A DNA stretch of 64,000 nucleotides from Sphingobacterium sp. UBA4616 (lineage in GTDB: Bacteria; Bacteroidota; Bacteroidia; Sphingobacteriales; Sphingobacteriaceae). Location: positions 62,001 through 126,000 of the forward strand of contig DGIS01000008.1 of the NCBI GenBank assembly GCA_002386525.1, in the 5' to 3' direction. The notes beneath the pieces are model-generated. The model was not told where the DNA came from. It saw only the letters and a program-made list of their open reading frames with translations, and ran no database searches. Made by a program: the position numbers and the translations under genes. Below are positions 53,531 through 62,814 of this stretch, piece by piece; the stretch's first letter is position 1, and each line of letters starts with the position of its first letter.

Positions 53531-55825
53531 TTATTTGATGTTAAGCGGTAGATAGACACCGAATGTGATATTTCTGCCCATATTGTAGACGCCAAAATTA
53601 GGATCTTCTTGCGATAGCCGACCCGGGCGCAACCGGCTTAACGCATCGTAATAACGCTTGTTGGTCAGGTTGGACGCCGCCGCAAATATTTTCAGTTGCT
53701 GCTGCCCGAAATGTAATGTTGTACCAATTCCGGCATTCAACAATGTGTAGCCGTCTGCTGGCGTTTCGAAGGTTTCATCAATGCGGCTCTGTTTAAAATA
53801 ATTGTCTAACCCCACAGATAAGTAGAAGGCATTCAATCCGCTTATTTTAGGCTCGAGGCGCAGCGTATTGTGTAATACGCCAGCTGGAATCAATGCCAAA
53901 GGTCTGTCAAAGGTTCTATTCTGTGCCTGAGTATAACTGAACGTGTTGTCCAAGTGAATCCAGTTCAACAAATGAAAATTCAAGCTTCCCTCAACACCGT
54001 ATAGATTGGCGTTGACCTGTCCATAGCGGTATACGTCGTAAGTATGTGAATCGCCATCTTCACCAACCACAATTTTTGTATCCCCTTTTGTTGTCGATGC
54101 ATAAATAAAGTTGTGAATATAATTTTCGTAGATTCCGATACTTCCGGTAACGATACTATGGCCAAACTCCAGTGTCGCATCCGCTTGATAGCTTCTTTCG
54201 GGTTTCAGGTTCTCATTACCGACCTCATACCGCGAAGTACCCTCATGAACACCATTGGAGCCGAGCTCTGCGGGGTTGGGCGCTCTAAATGCTGAGCCTG
54301 CATTTGCTTTAAAGTTGAGATCCTCATTGAAAACATGCGTATAACCAAGGGCGCCACTGACATTACTGAAGCTGTTTTTAAAACCAGGAAATTGCTCCTC
54401 ATCTTCAACAAACAGCTGTTTGCCTTTGTTGTTGACATAGTCATAGCGTAAACCTACATTAAACGTGTTTTCGCCCCAGCTTTTTTTTGCATAACCAAAA
54501 GCCCCCAATTCCAGCTGATCATAGGCTGGAATTAAAAATTCACTGCCTTTATTTACACTGTGTTCCTGACTGGCACTAATGCCAAATACATGTTGCCAGC
54601 CATTTCTTTCACTTAAAGAATACTTGGCATCGAGGGAATAGGTATTTAGGTCAAAGAATAGGGAGGGGGTAGCTTCTTCCAATTCTCGACGTTGATTCTT
54701 TTGATAGCCCAAGTCAAGTTTTAAATTGCCCGAGCCGATAACAAAGCTATTGTTGAGGGCCAATTTATAGTGACGGATATCCTGTTTTGGGAAATCCAAT
54801 GTACGGCTTTTAGCGTTTGTGTAAAGCGGGTCACCCGGTTCGGCATCGTAAAAACCGATGTTATTTTTTAGGTACGAAAAATTAAGGTGCGAATAGCCCC
54901 AATGTTTGTTTAGCCCGAGCATACCACTGACATTGCTGTTGTTAAAGCCGCTATTCCCGTATCTTCCTGCAGGGGTATTATAAGAATACGCATTCTGATA
55001 CGATCCACGGCCACGCCATACGAAGCCATTTTCATTACCTGTTAGCATAACCGAACTATTGGTCAGCCCATTATTGGTAGCATAGCTTGTCAGTAATTCA
55101 CCTTTAATATGTCCTTCAGTAGGAACATTGGGCTCAAGTACATTGATCACACCACCGATGGCATCAGATCCGTACATCAATGAAGCCGCGCCGCGTAAAA
55201 CCTCGACACGGTCGGGTTGATTTTGGTCGATTTCAATGCCGTGTTCGTCGCCCCATTGCTGTCCCATCTGTTTAACCCCATCACTTACCGTGACAACCCG
55301 ATTATATCCCAGACCTCGTATGACAGGTTTTGAAATTCCCTGTCCCGTTGTGATCTGACTTAGCCCGGGAACTTGTCGCGCAAGTGCATCAATAAGATTT
55401 GTTCCATTTCCCTGCAACTCATCTTTGGAAATAACAGCTACTGAAGTGCTGTTGCGACGGCTCTGAGAAGTGACGAGTGTGCCTGTAACGACTACTTCAT
55501 TCGTTTCAATAATACTTTCTGTCAAGGAAAAATCAAGAGAAAGATTTTCCGAAGTTAAATCAACGGCCTTGACAACGGACTGATAGCCCAAAAAACGGAC
55601 CTCAACCAAGTAGCGTCCACTTGAGGGAAGAGATTTAAAGCTATAATGACCTTGTTGGTCTGATGCCGTGCTCGAACGAAGCTGCTGCAGTGATATGGTA
55701 GCACCAGCAATTGGAAGGTTGGTTTTGGCATCCGTAACTTTACCGCTAATCGTTGAGGCAAGCGCCGGAAGTATGGAGAAATAGGAGACAAGCATAAAAA
55801 TGCAGCCTATAATTTTAAGTTTCAT
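53531..55825 (-). CDS. TonB-dependent receptor, ZnuD-like, probable metal receptor
   Basis: A 764-residue outer-membrane receptor: signal peptide ending LPALAS, a carboxypeptidase-like domain (ISGKVTDAKTNLPIAGATISL), TonB box region (NEVVVTGTLV), plug (ALARQVPGLSQI, IRGLGYNRVVTVSDGVKQ, RVEVLRGAASLMYGSDAIGGVINV) and a barrel ending ITFGVYLPLNIK. The plug phrase GQQWGDEHGIE resembles zinc receptors of the ZnuD type as I recall them. Family knowledge: energised import across the outer membrane. The small His/Cys protein upstream is consistent with metals. Start at 55825 gives the signal peptide; the longer frame adds 37 residues. Confidence 0.9.
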   Translation of the reverse strand: MKLKIIGCIFMLVSYFSILPALASTISGKVTDAKTNLPIAGATISLQQLRSSTASDQQGHYSFKSLPSSGRYLVEVRFLGYQSVVKAVDLTSENLSLDFSLTESIIETNEVVVTGTLVTSQSRRNSTSVAVISKDELQGNGTNLIDALARQVPGLSQITTGQGISKPVIRGLGYNRVVTVSDGVKQMGQQWGDEHGIEIDQNQPDRVEVLRGAASLMYGSDAIGGVINVLEPNVPTEGHIKGELLTSYATNNGLTNSSVMLTGNENGFVWRGRGSYQNAYSYNTPAGRYGNSGFNNSNVSGMLGLNKHWGYSHLNFSYLKNNIGFYDAEPGDPLYTNAKSRTLDFPKQDIRHYKLALNNSFVIGSGNLKLDLGYQKNQRRELEEATPSLFFDLNTYSLDAKYSLSERNGWQHVFGISASQEHSVNKGSEFLIPAYDQLELGAFGYAKKSWGENTFNVGLRYDYVNNKGKQLFVEDEEQFPGFKNSFSNVSGALGYTHVFNEDLNFKANAGSAFRAPNPAELGSNGVHEGTSRYEVGNENLKPERSYQADATLEFGHSIVTGSIGIYENYIHNFIYASTTKGDTKIVVGEDGDSHTYDVYRYGQVNANLYGVEGSLNFHLLNWIHLDNTFSYTQAQNRTFDRPLALIPAGVLHNTLRLEPKISGLNAFYLSVGLDNYFKQSRIDETFETPADGYTLLNAGIGTTLHFGQQQLKIFAAASNLTNKRYYDALSRLRPGRLSQEDPNFGVYNMGRNITFGVYLPLNIK

Positions 55826-56018
55826 CTGTACTATAATTTCTACGTATGTAATATCAGCGGTACAAACGACAAAGCGTATATCAGCTACCAAGGCGTCGTT
55901 GTGCCTAGGTTTAAACCGATAGCTGGTCGTATGCATCGTTTGACTGTTGACTTGTAAAGACCCTTATGGAGTCCTGGCGGCAATAGTGGTCAACTTACGT
56001 TAACACGCACTATTGAAA

Positions 56019-56345
56019 TTAGCATAGAAATGAATAGAGGGGAGGGCCTCGATTGCCAGAAATCAGTGATCTGACTATCTGGTCTCCAGTGATGAACAGA
56101 CCAAATTCAACGCGTTTAACAGGAAGTATGAATTCACCCTGCGTAAAATTAAAAACTAGTTGGGGATGTGAATTTTGGTCGCAGATAGCACATTTAGGGT
56201 GATCAGCATGATGTTTTTTTGCTGGGCTATCTACGATATGCAGTGCAGCTTGGGGATGTTCATGACTGTACACAATGAACTGACCAATTAAGAAGGTCAT
56301 CAAGAGCACGAATGCTGCGAATTTGTTCAATGAGATATCTTTCAC
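56019..56345 (-). CDS. Small His/Cys-rich exported protein (DUF2946-like)
   Basis: A 108-residue protein with an N-terminal membrane anchor or signal (FAAFVLLMTFLIGQFIVYS), then HEHPQAALH, KKHHADHPKCAICDQNSHP, and a C-terminal RGPP motif. Small proteins with H...C-x-x-C...PP layout sit beside TonB receptors in Bacteroidota and are thought to bind metals. The family placement is from memory. The receptor gene follows 193 bases later, and a TTG-19-TATCTTTG promoter precedes it, so both may form one operon for a metal such as zinc or copper. Confidence 0.75.
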   Translation of the reverse strand: MKDISLNKFAAFVLLMTFLIGQFIVYSHEHPQAALHIVDSPAKKHHADHPKCAICDQNSHPQLVFNFTQGEFILPVKRVEFGLFITGDQIVRSLISGNRGPPLYSFLC

Positions 56346-56402
56346 GCTGAAATCACTACGTTTAAACCCAAGCTGTCACTCGGATCACTTTATTAATCGG
56401 GT

Positions 56403-56432
56403 CAAAGATAATGAAAATAAAATATAAAGCAA
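56403..56432 (-). promoter_or_regulatory. Promoter of the His/Cys-rich protein and TonB receptor genes
   Basis: Minus strand: TTG at 56432-56430, 19 bases, TATCTTTG at 56410-56403 (perfect). Confidence 0.7.
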
Positions 56433-56463
56433 TCGTGTTGCATTTATTAATATGATAGAATAA

Positions 56464-56502
56464 TAAAAGGCGCTTCTGAATCAATGTCTCAGAAGCGCCT
56501 TT
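56464..56502 (-). terminator. Terminator after the gpmI-lipoprotein operon
   Basis: AAAAGGCGCTTCTGA and TCAGAAGCGCCTTTT around a nine-base loop; the minus strand continues into a T-rich stretch. Confidence 0.88.
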
Positions 56503-56526
56503 TGCTGGTGTATAAGACTTATCGTG

Positions 56527-57114
56527 TTACTTTTTGGGAGGAATAAACTTGCCGACAATTTCATATTGATTGGCATCTAGTCCCTGAACGTCTTGCAATT
56601 TGACAATGCGATAAAGCGAATCGCTGAAGTAGTCTAATTTTTCTTGACTATCGTATAAGCTATTTGTTATCTTTTTATCGATATGGATGTGTTTCACCTT
56701 TTCGTTCTTATCAAATTCAATACGCAGTTTCTGTATCTGCAGATCTTTCTTTTTCGCTGTAAATTCGGTCACACAGTCGACAGCACTGACTTCATACAAT
56801 GAGGGATCGAAATTTTTGCTGATATCAGCAGCTTGAAAAGCGGACAGTTCATTTTTCCAGCTCCCAATTTTCAGCTCGCGCTGTTCTTTTTCTCCATCTT
56901 TGCTGACAGATTTTAGCACAGCGGGATTGAGCTGTTGCAAGCGATTGACTTCCGCATTAAAAAACGAATCGACAGAAAATATGTCGGAAGATTTTTGAGG
57001 GCTTTTTGTTGCAGAAGGTGATCCACAACTCCAAAAAAGCAGAGCACTACCCGCAAAAAAGGAGAGTGCTCTGCTACTGATTTTATGTACGTTATTATTC
57101 TGATACCAATACAT
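56527..57114 (-). CDS. Putative lipoprotein of unknown function
   Basis: A 195-residue protein with an N-terminal hydrophobic segment ending SALLFWSC, a relaxed lipobox as seen in Bacteroidota. The rest alternates charged and hydrophobic strands (KKDLQIQKLRIEFDKNEKVKHIHID) with no recognised domain. It overlaps the end of gpmI by 20 bases, so it is translated from the same message, although glycolysis and an envelope lipoprotein share no obvious function. A terminator follows. Another start further in is possible. Confidence 0.7.
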   Translation of the reverse strand: MYWYQNNNVHKISSRALSFFAGSALLFWSCGSPSATKSPQKSSDIFSVDSFFNAEVNRLQQLNPAVLKSVSKDGEKEQRELKIGSWKNELSAFQAADISKNFDPSLYEVSAVDCVTEFTAKKKDLQIQKLRIEFDKNEKVKHIHIDKKITNSLYDSQEKLDYFSDSLYRIVKLQDVQGLDANQYEIVGKFIPPKK

Positions 57115-58627
57115 TTCCTGTCATTTCAGCTGGGATATTGACGCCCAAAATTTGTAAGACGGTTGGGGCAATATCACCTAATTTACCATTGGCTATTTTT
57201 TTGTACTGATCGTCAATCAAGATACAGGGAACCAAATTTGTTGTGTGTGCGGTGTTTGGCGACCCATCATCATTGACCATAAACTCTGAATTGCCATGAT
57301 CGGCCAAAATTATAAAGGAGTAACCATTTTTAAGACCTGTCTCTACGACCGTTTTGGTACATTGATCCACAGTTTCTACGGCTTTAATGACAGCGTCAAA
57401 AACTCCGGTATGGCCTACCATATCTGGATTTGCAAAGTTCAGGCAGATAAAATCAGGCTGAAGTGTTTCCATATCGTTAACGATAGCCGTTGTAATTCCT
57501 TGAGCAGACATCTCCGGTTGAAGATCGTAGGTCGCCACTTTGGGTGATGGAACCAACAAACGGTTTTCACCTTTAAATTCTTGTTCACGGCCTCCTGAGA
57601 AGAAAAATGTGACGTGTGGATATTTTTCTGTTTCGGCGATACGCGTTTGCGTTTTATGATTAGCCTCCAATACTTCTCCCAACGTGTTGGTTAAGTTATC
57701 TTTTTGAAAAACCACTCTCACATTTTGGAAAGTTTCATCATAAGAGGTCATGGTCACATAATATAGATCCAACGGTTTTAGATCATATTCTGGGAATGCC
57801 TTTTGGGTTAATGCGATCGTAATCTCGCGGCCACGATCCGTTCTGAAATTATAACAGAATACCACATCGCCTTCTTGTATTGTAGCCACAGGAGCTCCGT
57901 TGGCGTCTACCAAGGCAATTGGTTTCACAAACTCATCCGTTATACCTTCGTCGTATGATTTTTGGATAGCGGCCACCAGGTCGTTGGATTTTTCACCTTC
58001 CGCTTTTACTAAAAGATCGTATGCTAATTTGACCCGTTCCCATCTGTTGTCGCGATCCATCGCATAGTACCGACCGATTGCCGATGCAAAGGTACCTGTT
58101 GTCGTCGTCAAATACGCTTGTAAGTCTCTCACATAACCAATACCCGAGTTTGGATCCGTATCACGGCCATCCAAGAAAGCATGTACAAATACTTGTTCAC
58201 TGCTTAATCCAGCATGTTTTGCGGCATCACATAAACCCTTTAAGTGCTTGGTGTGCGCGTGTACGCCACCATCGGAAAGCAAACCGATAAAATGTACCTT
58301 TTTGTTATTTTCCAAAGCATATTTAAATGCGTCCTGAATCACTGGATTCGAATTGAATACGCCGTCATTGACTGCTTTGTGAATACGTCCCAATTCTTGG
58401 TAGACAATTCTTCCGGCACCAAGATTCATGTGCCCTACCTCAGAATTACCCATTTGGCCGGCGGGTAAGCCAACAGCTTCGCCCGAAGCTTCTAAAGTTG
58501 AGTTTGGATATGCTTCTAACAAATGGTCTAAAAATGGAGTGTTTGCAGCTTCAACTGCATTTGATTTATCGTGTTTTCCATATCCTAGTCCGTCTAGGAT
58601 CATGAGTGCAACTTTTTTCTTATTCAT
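57095..58627 (-). CDS. gpmI: 2,3-bisphosphoglycerate-independent phosphoglycerate mutase
   Basis: A 510-residue alkaline-phosphatase-superfamily mutase: ALMILDGLGYG with metal-binding Asp, GNSEVGHMNLGAGR carrying the catalytic Ser, HAFLDGRDTDPNSG, and ILADHGNSEFM near the end. Family knowledge: Mn-dependent interconversion of 3- and 2-phosphoglycerate in glycolysis. Its promoter box is very close to the start, leaving a leader of only a few bases. Cotranscribed with the lipoprotein gene downstream. Confidence 0.97.
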   Translation of the reverse strand: MNKKKVALMILDGLGYGKHDKSNAVEAANTPFLDHLLEAYPNSTLEASGEAVGLPAGQMGNSEVGHMNLGAGRIVYQELGRIHKAVNDGVFNSNPVIQDAFKYALENNKKVHFIGLLSDGGVHAHTKHLKGLCDAAKHAGLSSEQVFVHAFLDGRDTDPNSGIGYVRDLQAYLTTTTGTFASAIGRYYAMDRDNRWERVKLAYDLLVKAEGEKSNDLVAAIQKSYDEGITDEFVKPIALVDANGAPVATIQEGDVVFCYNFRTDRGREITIALTQKAFPEYDLKPLDLYYVTMTSYDETFQNVRVVFQKDNLTNTLGEVLEANHKTQTRIAETEKYPHVTFFFSGGREQEFKGENRLLVPSPKVATYDLQPEMSAQGITTAIVNDMETLQPDFICLNFANPDMVGHTGVFDAVIKAVETVDQCTKTVVETGLKNGYSFIILADHGNSEFMVNDDGSPNTAHTTNLVPCILIDDQYKKIANGKLGDIAPTVLQILGVNIPAEMTGNVLVSE

Positions 58628-58634
58628 CGTATAA

Positions 58635-58665
58635 CAAAGATAATCTTAATTTTAGAATCTATCAA
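58635..58665 (-). promoter_or_regulatory. Promoter of gpmI, near-leaderless
   Basis: Minus strand: TTG at 58665-58663, 20 bases, TATCTTTG at 58642-58635 (perfect), only seven bases before the start codon. Confidence 0.65.
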
Positions 58666-58799
58666 CGCATCTTAAAAACTTCCCTTGTTAATCACCATTA
58701 TTTTTATAGGTTTGTGGCATCATTTGTGTTCCATAATAAATGGAACTACCTAAGGATTGATTTTGATAATAGAAGCTGTTCTATACTATGTTAAGCTAT

Positions 58800-59258
58800 A
58801 TGAAATTTTTAAGCCATTGCGGATTTATACTTATTACGAATCTTTTTTTACACGATGTTGCGTTTGGACATTTTTCGATGCATGTAAATCCACGGATGGA
58901 AGAAATCTTGCCTGGGGATGATGATTCATTGGAACGAATTTCGGAGGAGCTAAAATCATATTTGAAAGAGGGTAGTGCAAAGAACATAGCCAAGTATTTT
59001 GCCTCAAACATCACCTTGTCGATTTTAGGCGAAAATGGTATTTATACAAAATACCAATCAGAAATCATGTTAGGCACATTTTTCAATCAGCATAAACCCA
59101 AGACTGTAAAGCTGACGCAGTCGAGCAACGCCAACAATGGCTATCAATATTTTACCTTTATTTTAGCCACAGAACAGGCCAATTATCGGGTCTTTGTGAA
59201 AATAGGAGCAGGGAGTAATAACCACTCCATCGAAGAGTTGAGGATCGACAAAAATTGA
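58800..59258 (+). CDS. DUF4783 protein, exported
   Basis: A 152-residue protein with an N-terminal hydrophobic segment (MKFLSHCGFILITNLFLHDV) and the DUF4783 pattern: LKEGSAKNIAKYFASNITL, YTKYQSEIMLGTFFNQHKPK, then YQYFTFILATEQANYRVFVKI and the end IEELRIDK. Family knowledge: a periplasmic NTF2-like fold of unknown role, found before nadC in many Bacteroidota, as here. An ATG at 58788 would add four residues. No catalytic residues stand out. Confidence 0.88.
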   Translation: MKFLSHCGFILITNLFLHDVAFGHFSMHVNPRMEEILPGDDDSLERISEELKSYLKEGSAKNIAKYFASNITLSILGENGIYTKYQSEIMLGTFFNQHKPKTVKLTQSSNANNGYQYFTFILATEQANYRVFVKIGAGSNNHSIEELRIDKN

Positions 59259-59335
59259 TCCTGATCCTATTTTTTTTATAAATCTATTTTTCGATTAAAA
59301 AATTATTCCACATCTTAGCCCAATAAATAGCATTT

Positions 59336-60193
59336 ATGGAGAAGGAAATCAAGGACTATTTGGCCCAGTTTGTAAAACAAGCTGTCGCGGAGGATTTGGG
59401 CGATGGAGATCATACCTCATTGTCGACAATTGAAGCCGGCGCGCAAGGTGAAGCAAAGTTGATTGTGAAGGATAACGGCATACTTGCAGGTGTCGAAGTA
59501 GCGCAGGCAATTATCGCCTATGTAGACGATAGTTTGGCCTGTGAGGTCTTTATCCAGGATGGAAGTCGGGTTAAGATGGGTGATATTGCTTTTTATGTCA
59601 GGGGAAATATCCAAAGTATTTTATTGGCCGAACGTTTGGTGCTGAATGTGATGCAGCGTATGAGTGGTATAGCCACAACAACGCGGCAGTATGTGGATTT
59701 GTTAGCAGGTACAGATGCACAAGTTTTGGATACGCGAAAAACGACTCCCTTATTACGTGTGCTAGAGAAAGAAGCCGTGCGCATTGGTGGTGGCACCAAT
59801 CATCGTTTTGGTCTTTTTGATATGATTTTAATTAAGGATAATCATGTAGACTATAGTGGCGGAATTGTACCGGCGCTAGAGCGGGCAAATGCCTATAGAA
59901 AGAGCCTAAATAAACCGATAGAAATAGAAATTGAAGTCCGAAATTTTGTGGAACTTGATGAAGTTCTTAACTTTGGCGAAGTGGATCGAATCATGTTAGA
60001 TAATTTTTCACCGCAAGATGTTGCCAAAGCTGTTCAGATTATCGACCGTCGGTTCAAGACAGAGGCCTCTGGGGGAATAACATTTGACACGATTAGGTCA
60101 TATGCGGAGGCCGGGGTAGATTATATTTCAGTAGGTGCTTTGACACACAGTGTGAAGAGCCTGGATCTTAGTCTGAAGGCCAAATTAATATAA
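59336..60193 (+). CDS. nadC: Nicotinate-nucleotide pyrophosphorylase (carboxylating)
   Basis: A 285-residue quinolinate phosphoribosyltransferase: AVAEDLGDGDHTSL, LNVMQRMSGIATTTRQYV, DTRKTTPLLRVLEKEAVRIG (PRPP/quinolinate site with Arg and Lys), GGTNHRFGLFDMILIKDNH and ASGGITFDTIRSYAEAGVDYISVGALTHS. Family knowledge: makes nicotinate mononucleotide for NAD from quinolinate and PRPP. plsY follows 14 bases later, so they are cotranscribed. Confidence 0.97.
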   Translation: MEKEIKDYLAQFVKQAVAEDLGDGDHTSLSTIEAGAQGEAKLIVKDNGILAGVEVAQAIIAYVDDSLACEVFIQDGSRVKMGDIAFYVRGNIQSILLAERLVLNVMQRMSGIATTTRQYVDLLAGTDAQVLDTRKTTPLLRVLEKEAVRIGGGTNHRFGLFDMILIKDNHVDYSGGIVPALERANAYRKSLNKPIEIEIEVRNFVELDEVLNFGEVDRIMLDNFSPQDVAKAVQIIDRRFKTEASGGITFDTIRSYAEAGVDYISVGALTHSVKSLDLSLKAKLI

Positions 60194-60207
60194 GAACTAA
60201 TTAATTA

Positions 60208-60858
60208 ATGATATCGATTTATTTAGTAATTGCAGTATTACTAGCGTACTTGTTTGGGTCCATACCAACGGCTGTTTGGTTGGGACAGGCATTTTATGGG
60301 GTAGATGTTCGTGAGTATGGTAGTGGTAATGCTGGTGCGACTAATACCTTTCGTGTGTTGGGACCGAAAGCGGGATCGATCGTGATGTTTGTCGATATTT
60401 TTAAAGGCTGGACAGCAACCAATCTAGCTTATTTAATAGAACTGGGGCAAAATACGAGCGATGTTCAGTTTGTTAACTTTCAGTTGGCATTGGGCGTTAT
60501 CGCGGTATTGGGACATTTATTTCCTGTATTTGCGGGGTTCAGAGGGGGGAAGGGCGTAGCAACGCTCTGTGGTATGATTCTCGCGATCCATACGCCTGCA
60601 GCCTTGGTGTGTGTTTCTGTATTTGTTATTATCTTGTTGACCACCCATTACGTTTCATTGGGTTCCATTTCGGCAGGATTTGCATTTCCATTCAGTTTGG
60701 CCTTTATATTCAAAACAACGATACCTTCGGTGCTTCTCTACGGAATAGCGATTTGTATCCTCTTGTTGATTACCCACCAAAAGAATATAGAGCGTCTGTT
60801 AAAGGGGCATGAGTCCAAGATCTACCTTTTTAAGAAAAAAGCGAAGGAAAAAGAATAG
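60208..60858 (+). CDS. plsY: Acyl-phosphate:glycerol-3-phosphate acyltransferase PlsY
   Basis: A 216-residue inner-membrane enzyme with about seven helices. The three motifs are FGSIPTAVWLGQ, YGSGNAGATNTFRVLGPKAG and GHLFPVFAGFRGGKGVATLCG. Family knowledge: transfers acyl from acyl-phosphate to the first position of glycerol 3-phosphate, the first step of phospholipid synthesis. The tail is basic (LFKKKAKEKE). It follows nadC closely; no terminator is visible before the protease gene. Confidence 0.96.
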   Translation: MISIYLVIAVLLAYLFGSIPTAVWLGQAFYGVDVREYGSGNAGATNTFRVLGPKAGSIVMFVDIFKGWTATNLAYLIELGQNTSDVQFVNFQLALGVIAVLGHLFPVFAGFRGGKGVATLCGMILAIHTPAALVCVSVFVIILLTTHYVSLGSISAGFAFPFSLAFIFKTTIPSVLLYGIAICILLLITHQKNIERLLKGHESKIYLFKKKAKEKE

Positions 60859-60983
60859 GCACAATAATTGCATCCGCTACGATGGATTAATAAATTATTG
60901 TAAAATATCCATGTTGGATGCGCTGATAAGCGATTATCTTTCGCTTTGAAACTCCATATGGCCCTTGAAATAAAATATAAACT

Positions 60984-61796
60984 ATGAACGGAATGTTTAA
61001 GTATTCAGCTATGGTATTAGCGTGTGTAACACTGGCATCGGGGTTGTCAGGTTGTGCAACTTCTGCTGTTACCGGGAAAAAATATTTGAAATTGGTCAGT
61101 GCTGATCAAGTGAACGAGCAAGCTGCATTGGCTTATAAAGATTTTTTATCGAAGAATAGTTCAAAAGTAGTCACTGGGACTGCTGATGCGGCAATGGTTA
61201 AGCGTGTGGGCAATAAACTGGCCACAGCGGTGAACCAATATTTGCAAAGCACTGGTCGCGCCAATCAATTTAACTTCAATTGGGAATTCAACTTAGTAAG
61301 GAGCGATGATGTGAACGCCTGGTGTATGCCTGGTGGTAAAGTGGCGGTTTATACCGGAATTTTGCCTGTTACACGTACTGAAGCCGGACTTGCCACAGTA
61401 ATGGGGCATGAAATAGCCCATGCGATTGAGGAGCATTCCGTAGCGCAGGCTTCGAATCAGATTGCTTTGCAATTGGGCGGACAGCTTTTAGGTTCCGCAG
61501 CCGGCGTATCTGGCAACAGTACCCTTGGAGTTTTCAATAATCTTTACGGCTTGGGAGGGAATTTGGCGCAGTTGAAATTCTCAAGAAGCGATGAGTCCGA
61601 TGCAGATGCAGCAGGATTGATTATTATGGCCTTGGCGGGATATAATCCAAACGAAGCGGTCGATTTTTGGAAACGTATGGCGTCAGGAAGTCAGAAAGGG
61701 CAGCCAGAGTTTTTGAGTACACACCCCAGCGATGAGCGACGTATTGCGGATATTCAAAAATTAATTCCGAATGCGATGAAATATTATAAGAAATAA
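60984..61796 (+). CDS. M48-family metalloprotease lipoprotein
   Basis: A 270-residue exported protease. The lipobox is LSGC after a typical signal (ASGLSGCATSAVTG). The zinc site is GHEIAHAIEEHS with HEXXH, and the third ligand Glu is in RSDESDADAAG. A C-terminal STHPSDERRIADIQKL matches the family. Family knowledge: BepA/LoiP-like periplasmic or outer-membrane-linked protease that handles misfolded envelope proteins. Standard length for the short class. A terminator follows. Confidence 0.93.
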   Translation: MNGMFKYSAMVLACVTLASGLSGCATSAVTGKKYLKLVSADQVNEQAALAYKDFLSKNSSKVVTGTADAAMVKRVGNKLATAVNQYLQSTGRANQFNFNWEFNLVRSDDVNAWCMPGGKVAVYTGILPVTRTEAGLATVMGHEIAHAIEEHSVAQASNQIALQLGGQLLGSAAGVSGNSTLGVFNNLYGLGGNLAQLKFSRSDESDADAAGLIIMALAGYNPNEAVDFWKRMASGSQKGQPEFLSTHPSDERRIADIQKLIPNAMKYYKK

Positions 61797-61813
61797 ACGA
61801 TTGATAGGATATC

Positions 61814-61852
61814 AAAAGAGGGATCTGCGCGAGCAGATCCCTCTTTTTTTTT
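61814..61852. terminator. Bidirectional terminator between the M48 and DUF5362-like genes
   Basis: AAAAGAGGGATCTGC and GCAGATCCCTCTTTT around a short loop, with a long T run. Confidence 0.9.
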
Positions 61853-61871
61853 GCATCATATTTTGATCAAG

Positions 61872-62348
61872 TTACAGCCCGGCTAGCGCATCGCTAACGC
61901 CGAACACTACACCGATGACCAATCCCATAAAATTAAAAGCGATGGTAATAATGACCATGATGCCAATAAATTTGTAATGTTTTTTTAACGCGTCCAAGCA
62001 GAGTTCCAGCTGAATGGTGTCGCGGTTTTCAATTGCTTTTTTCGCTTTAGATCCGAAATTATAAAGAAAATAGATGGGAAGGCAAAAGAAAGCAAGAAAG
62101 AGCAGGTACAGGACACCGAAAGTGGATAAGGCCCCCGCTGTGACATATTCGTCTGCACCGAGTGACAATGCGCTTGCGCCAAAGATCAGGCTAACCATGG
62201 TGATGGCTGAGATGCCGATGAAAATAAAACAAACTATGGCCAAAAAATTAGCCCATTTTGCTGCTGAAGCTAAAAAAGCGAGTCCTGCTGGAGACAGTTT
62301 AAGGTCTGCAGGTTCTAGAAAAGAAGAATTTTGAATACCGTCTTCCAT
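61872..62348 (-). CDS. Small membrane protein, DUF5362-like
   Basis: A 158-residue protein with about four membrane helices (ANFLAIVCFIFIGISAITMVS, AGALSTFGVLYLLFLAFFCLP, IGIMVIITIAFNFMGLVIGVVFG) and a charged middle (SKAKKAIENRDTIQLELCLDALKKH). The layout of a soluble head, paired helices and a charged connector resembles DUF5362, common in Bacteroidota and of unknown function (placement from memory). Convergent with the M48 gene; its promoter was not identified. Confidence 0.8.
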   Translation of the reverse strand: MEDGIQNSSFLEPADLKLSPAGLAFLASAAKWANFLAIVCFIFIGISAITMVSLIFGASALSLGADEYVTAGALSTFGVLYLLFLAFFCLPIYFLYNFGSKAKKAIENRDTIQLELCLDALKKHYKFIGIMVIITIAFNFMGLVIGVVFGVSDALAGL

Positions 62349-62814
62349 GAAGCGTAAAATATTAGGTGTGCGAATTTCAGAAATGTTCTTGGCTTTTGAA
62401 ACAAGTTTTTATACAAAACGTCCAGCGTATACAATCGTTTAGATTTTTTCAATTCGTTAGGCTCTAGTCGTGCAATTGCTACAGGAAACTCAATTGTATA
62501 AGGTAATTTTCAACTGTTAGGAAATTAGCTAAAAATTTTTAAAAAATTAAATTCCGATTGGAAGAATGTTGTTACAAAAAAAAAAATCCAGAATTGATGT
62601 GGAAAACTATTTTTGATCAGACAATTAGCATGTAAATGCTGGTTTAAAACATCTTACAACGTTTTTTTTAGTGATAAATTATCTATTGATGTCCGATTTG
62701 AGGTGTGGATTTCATGAAATGGGTGTGGTTTAGTGTGTTAAGTTTATATTAAGTCCTTTGTAATTTCAAATCTCTTAGTAATTTTGCTTAACATTTTTTA
62801 ACAAATCACATTAT
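62349..62814. other. Gap before the last TonB-type receptor
   Basis: 466 AT-rich bases with no supportable gene. The right end holds the receptor promoter. A 12-base A run lies at about 62577-62587. The rest shows no clear repeat. Confidence 0.5.
62757..62786 (+). promoter_or_regulatory. Promoter of the last TonB-type receptor gene
   Basis: TTTG at 62757-62760, 18 bases, TAATTTTG at 62779-62786 (perfect TAnnTTTG); the leader to the ATG at 62815 would be about 22 bases. Confidence 0.75.

Noticed and set aside
55826..56018. Possible cobalamin riboswitch ahead of the TonB receptor
   Set aside because: Conserved B12-box segments were not found; only simple inverted repeats.
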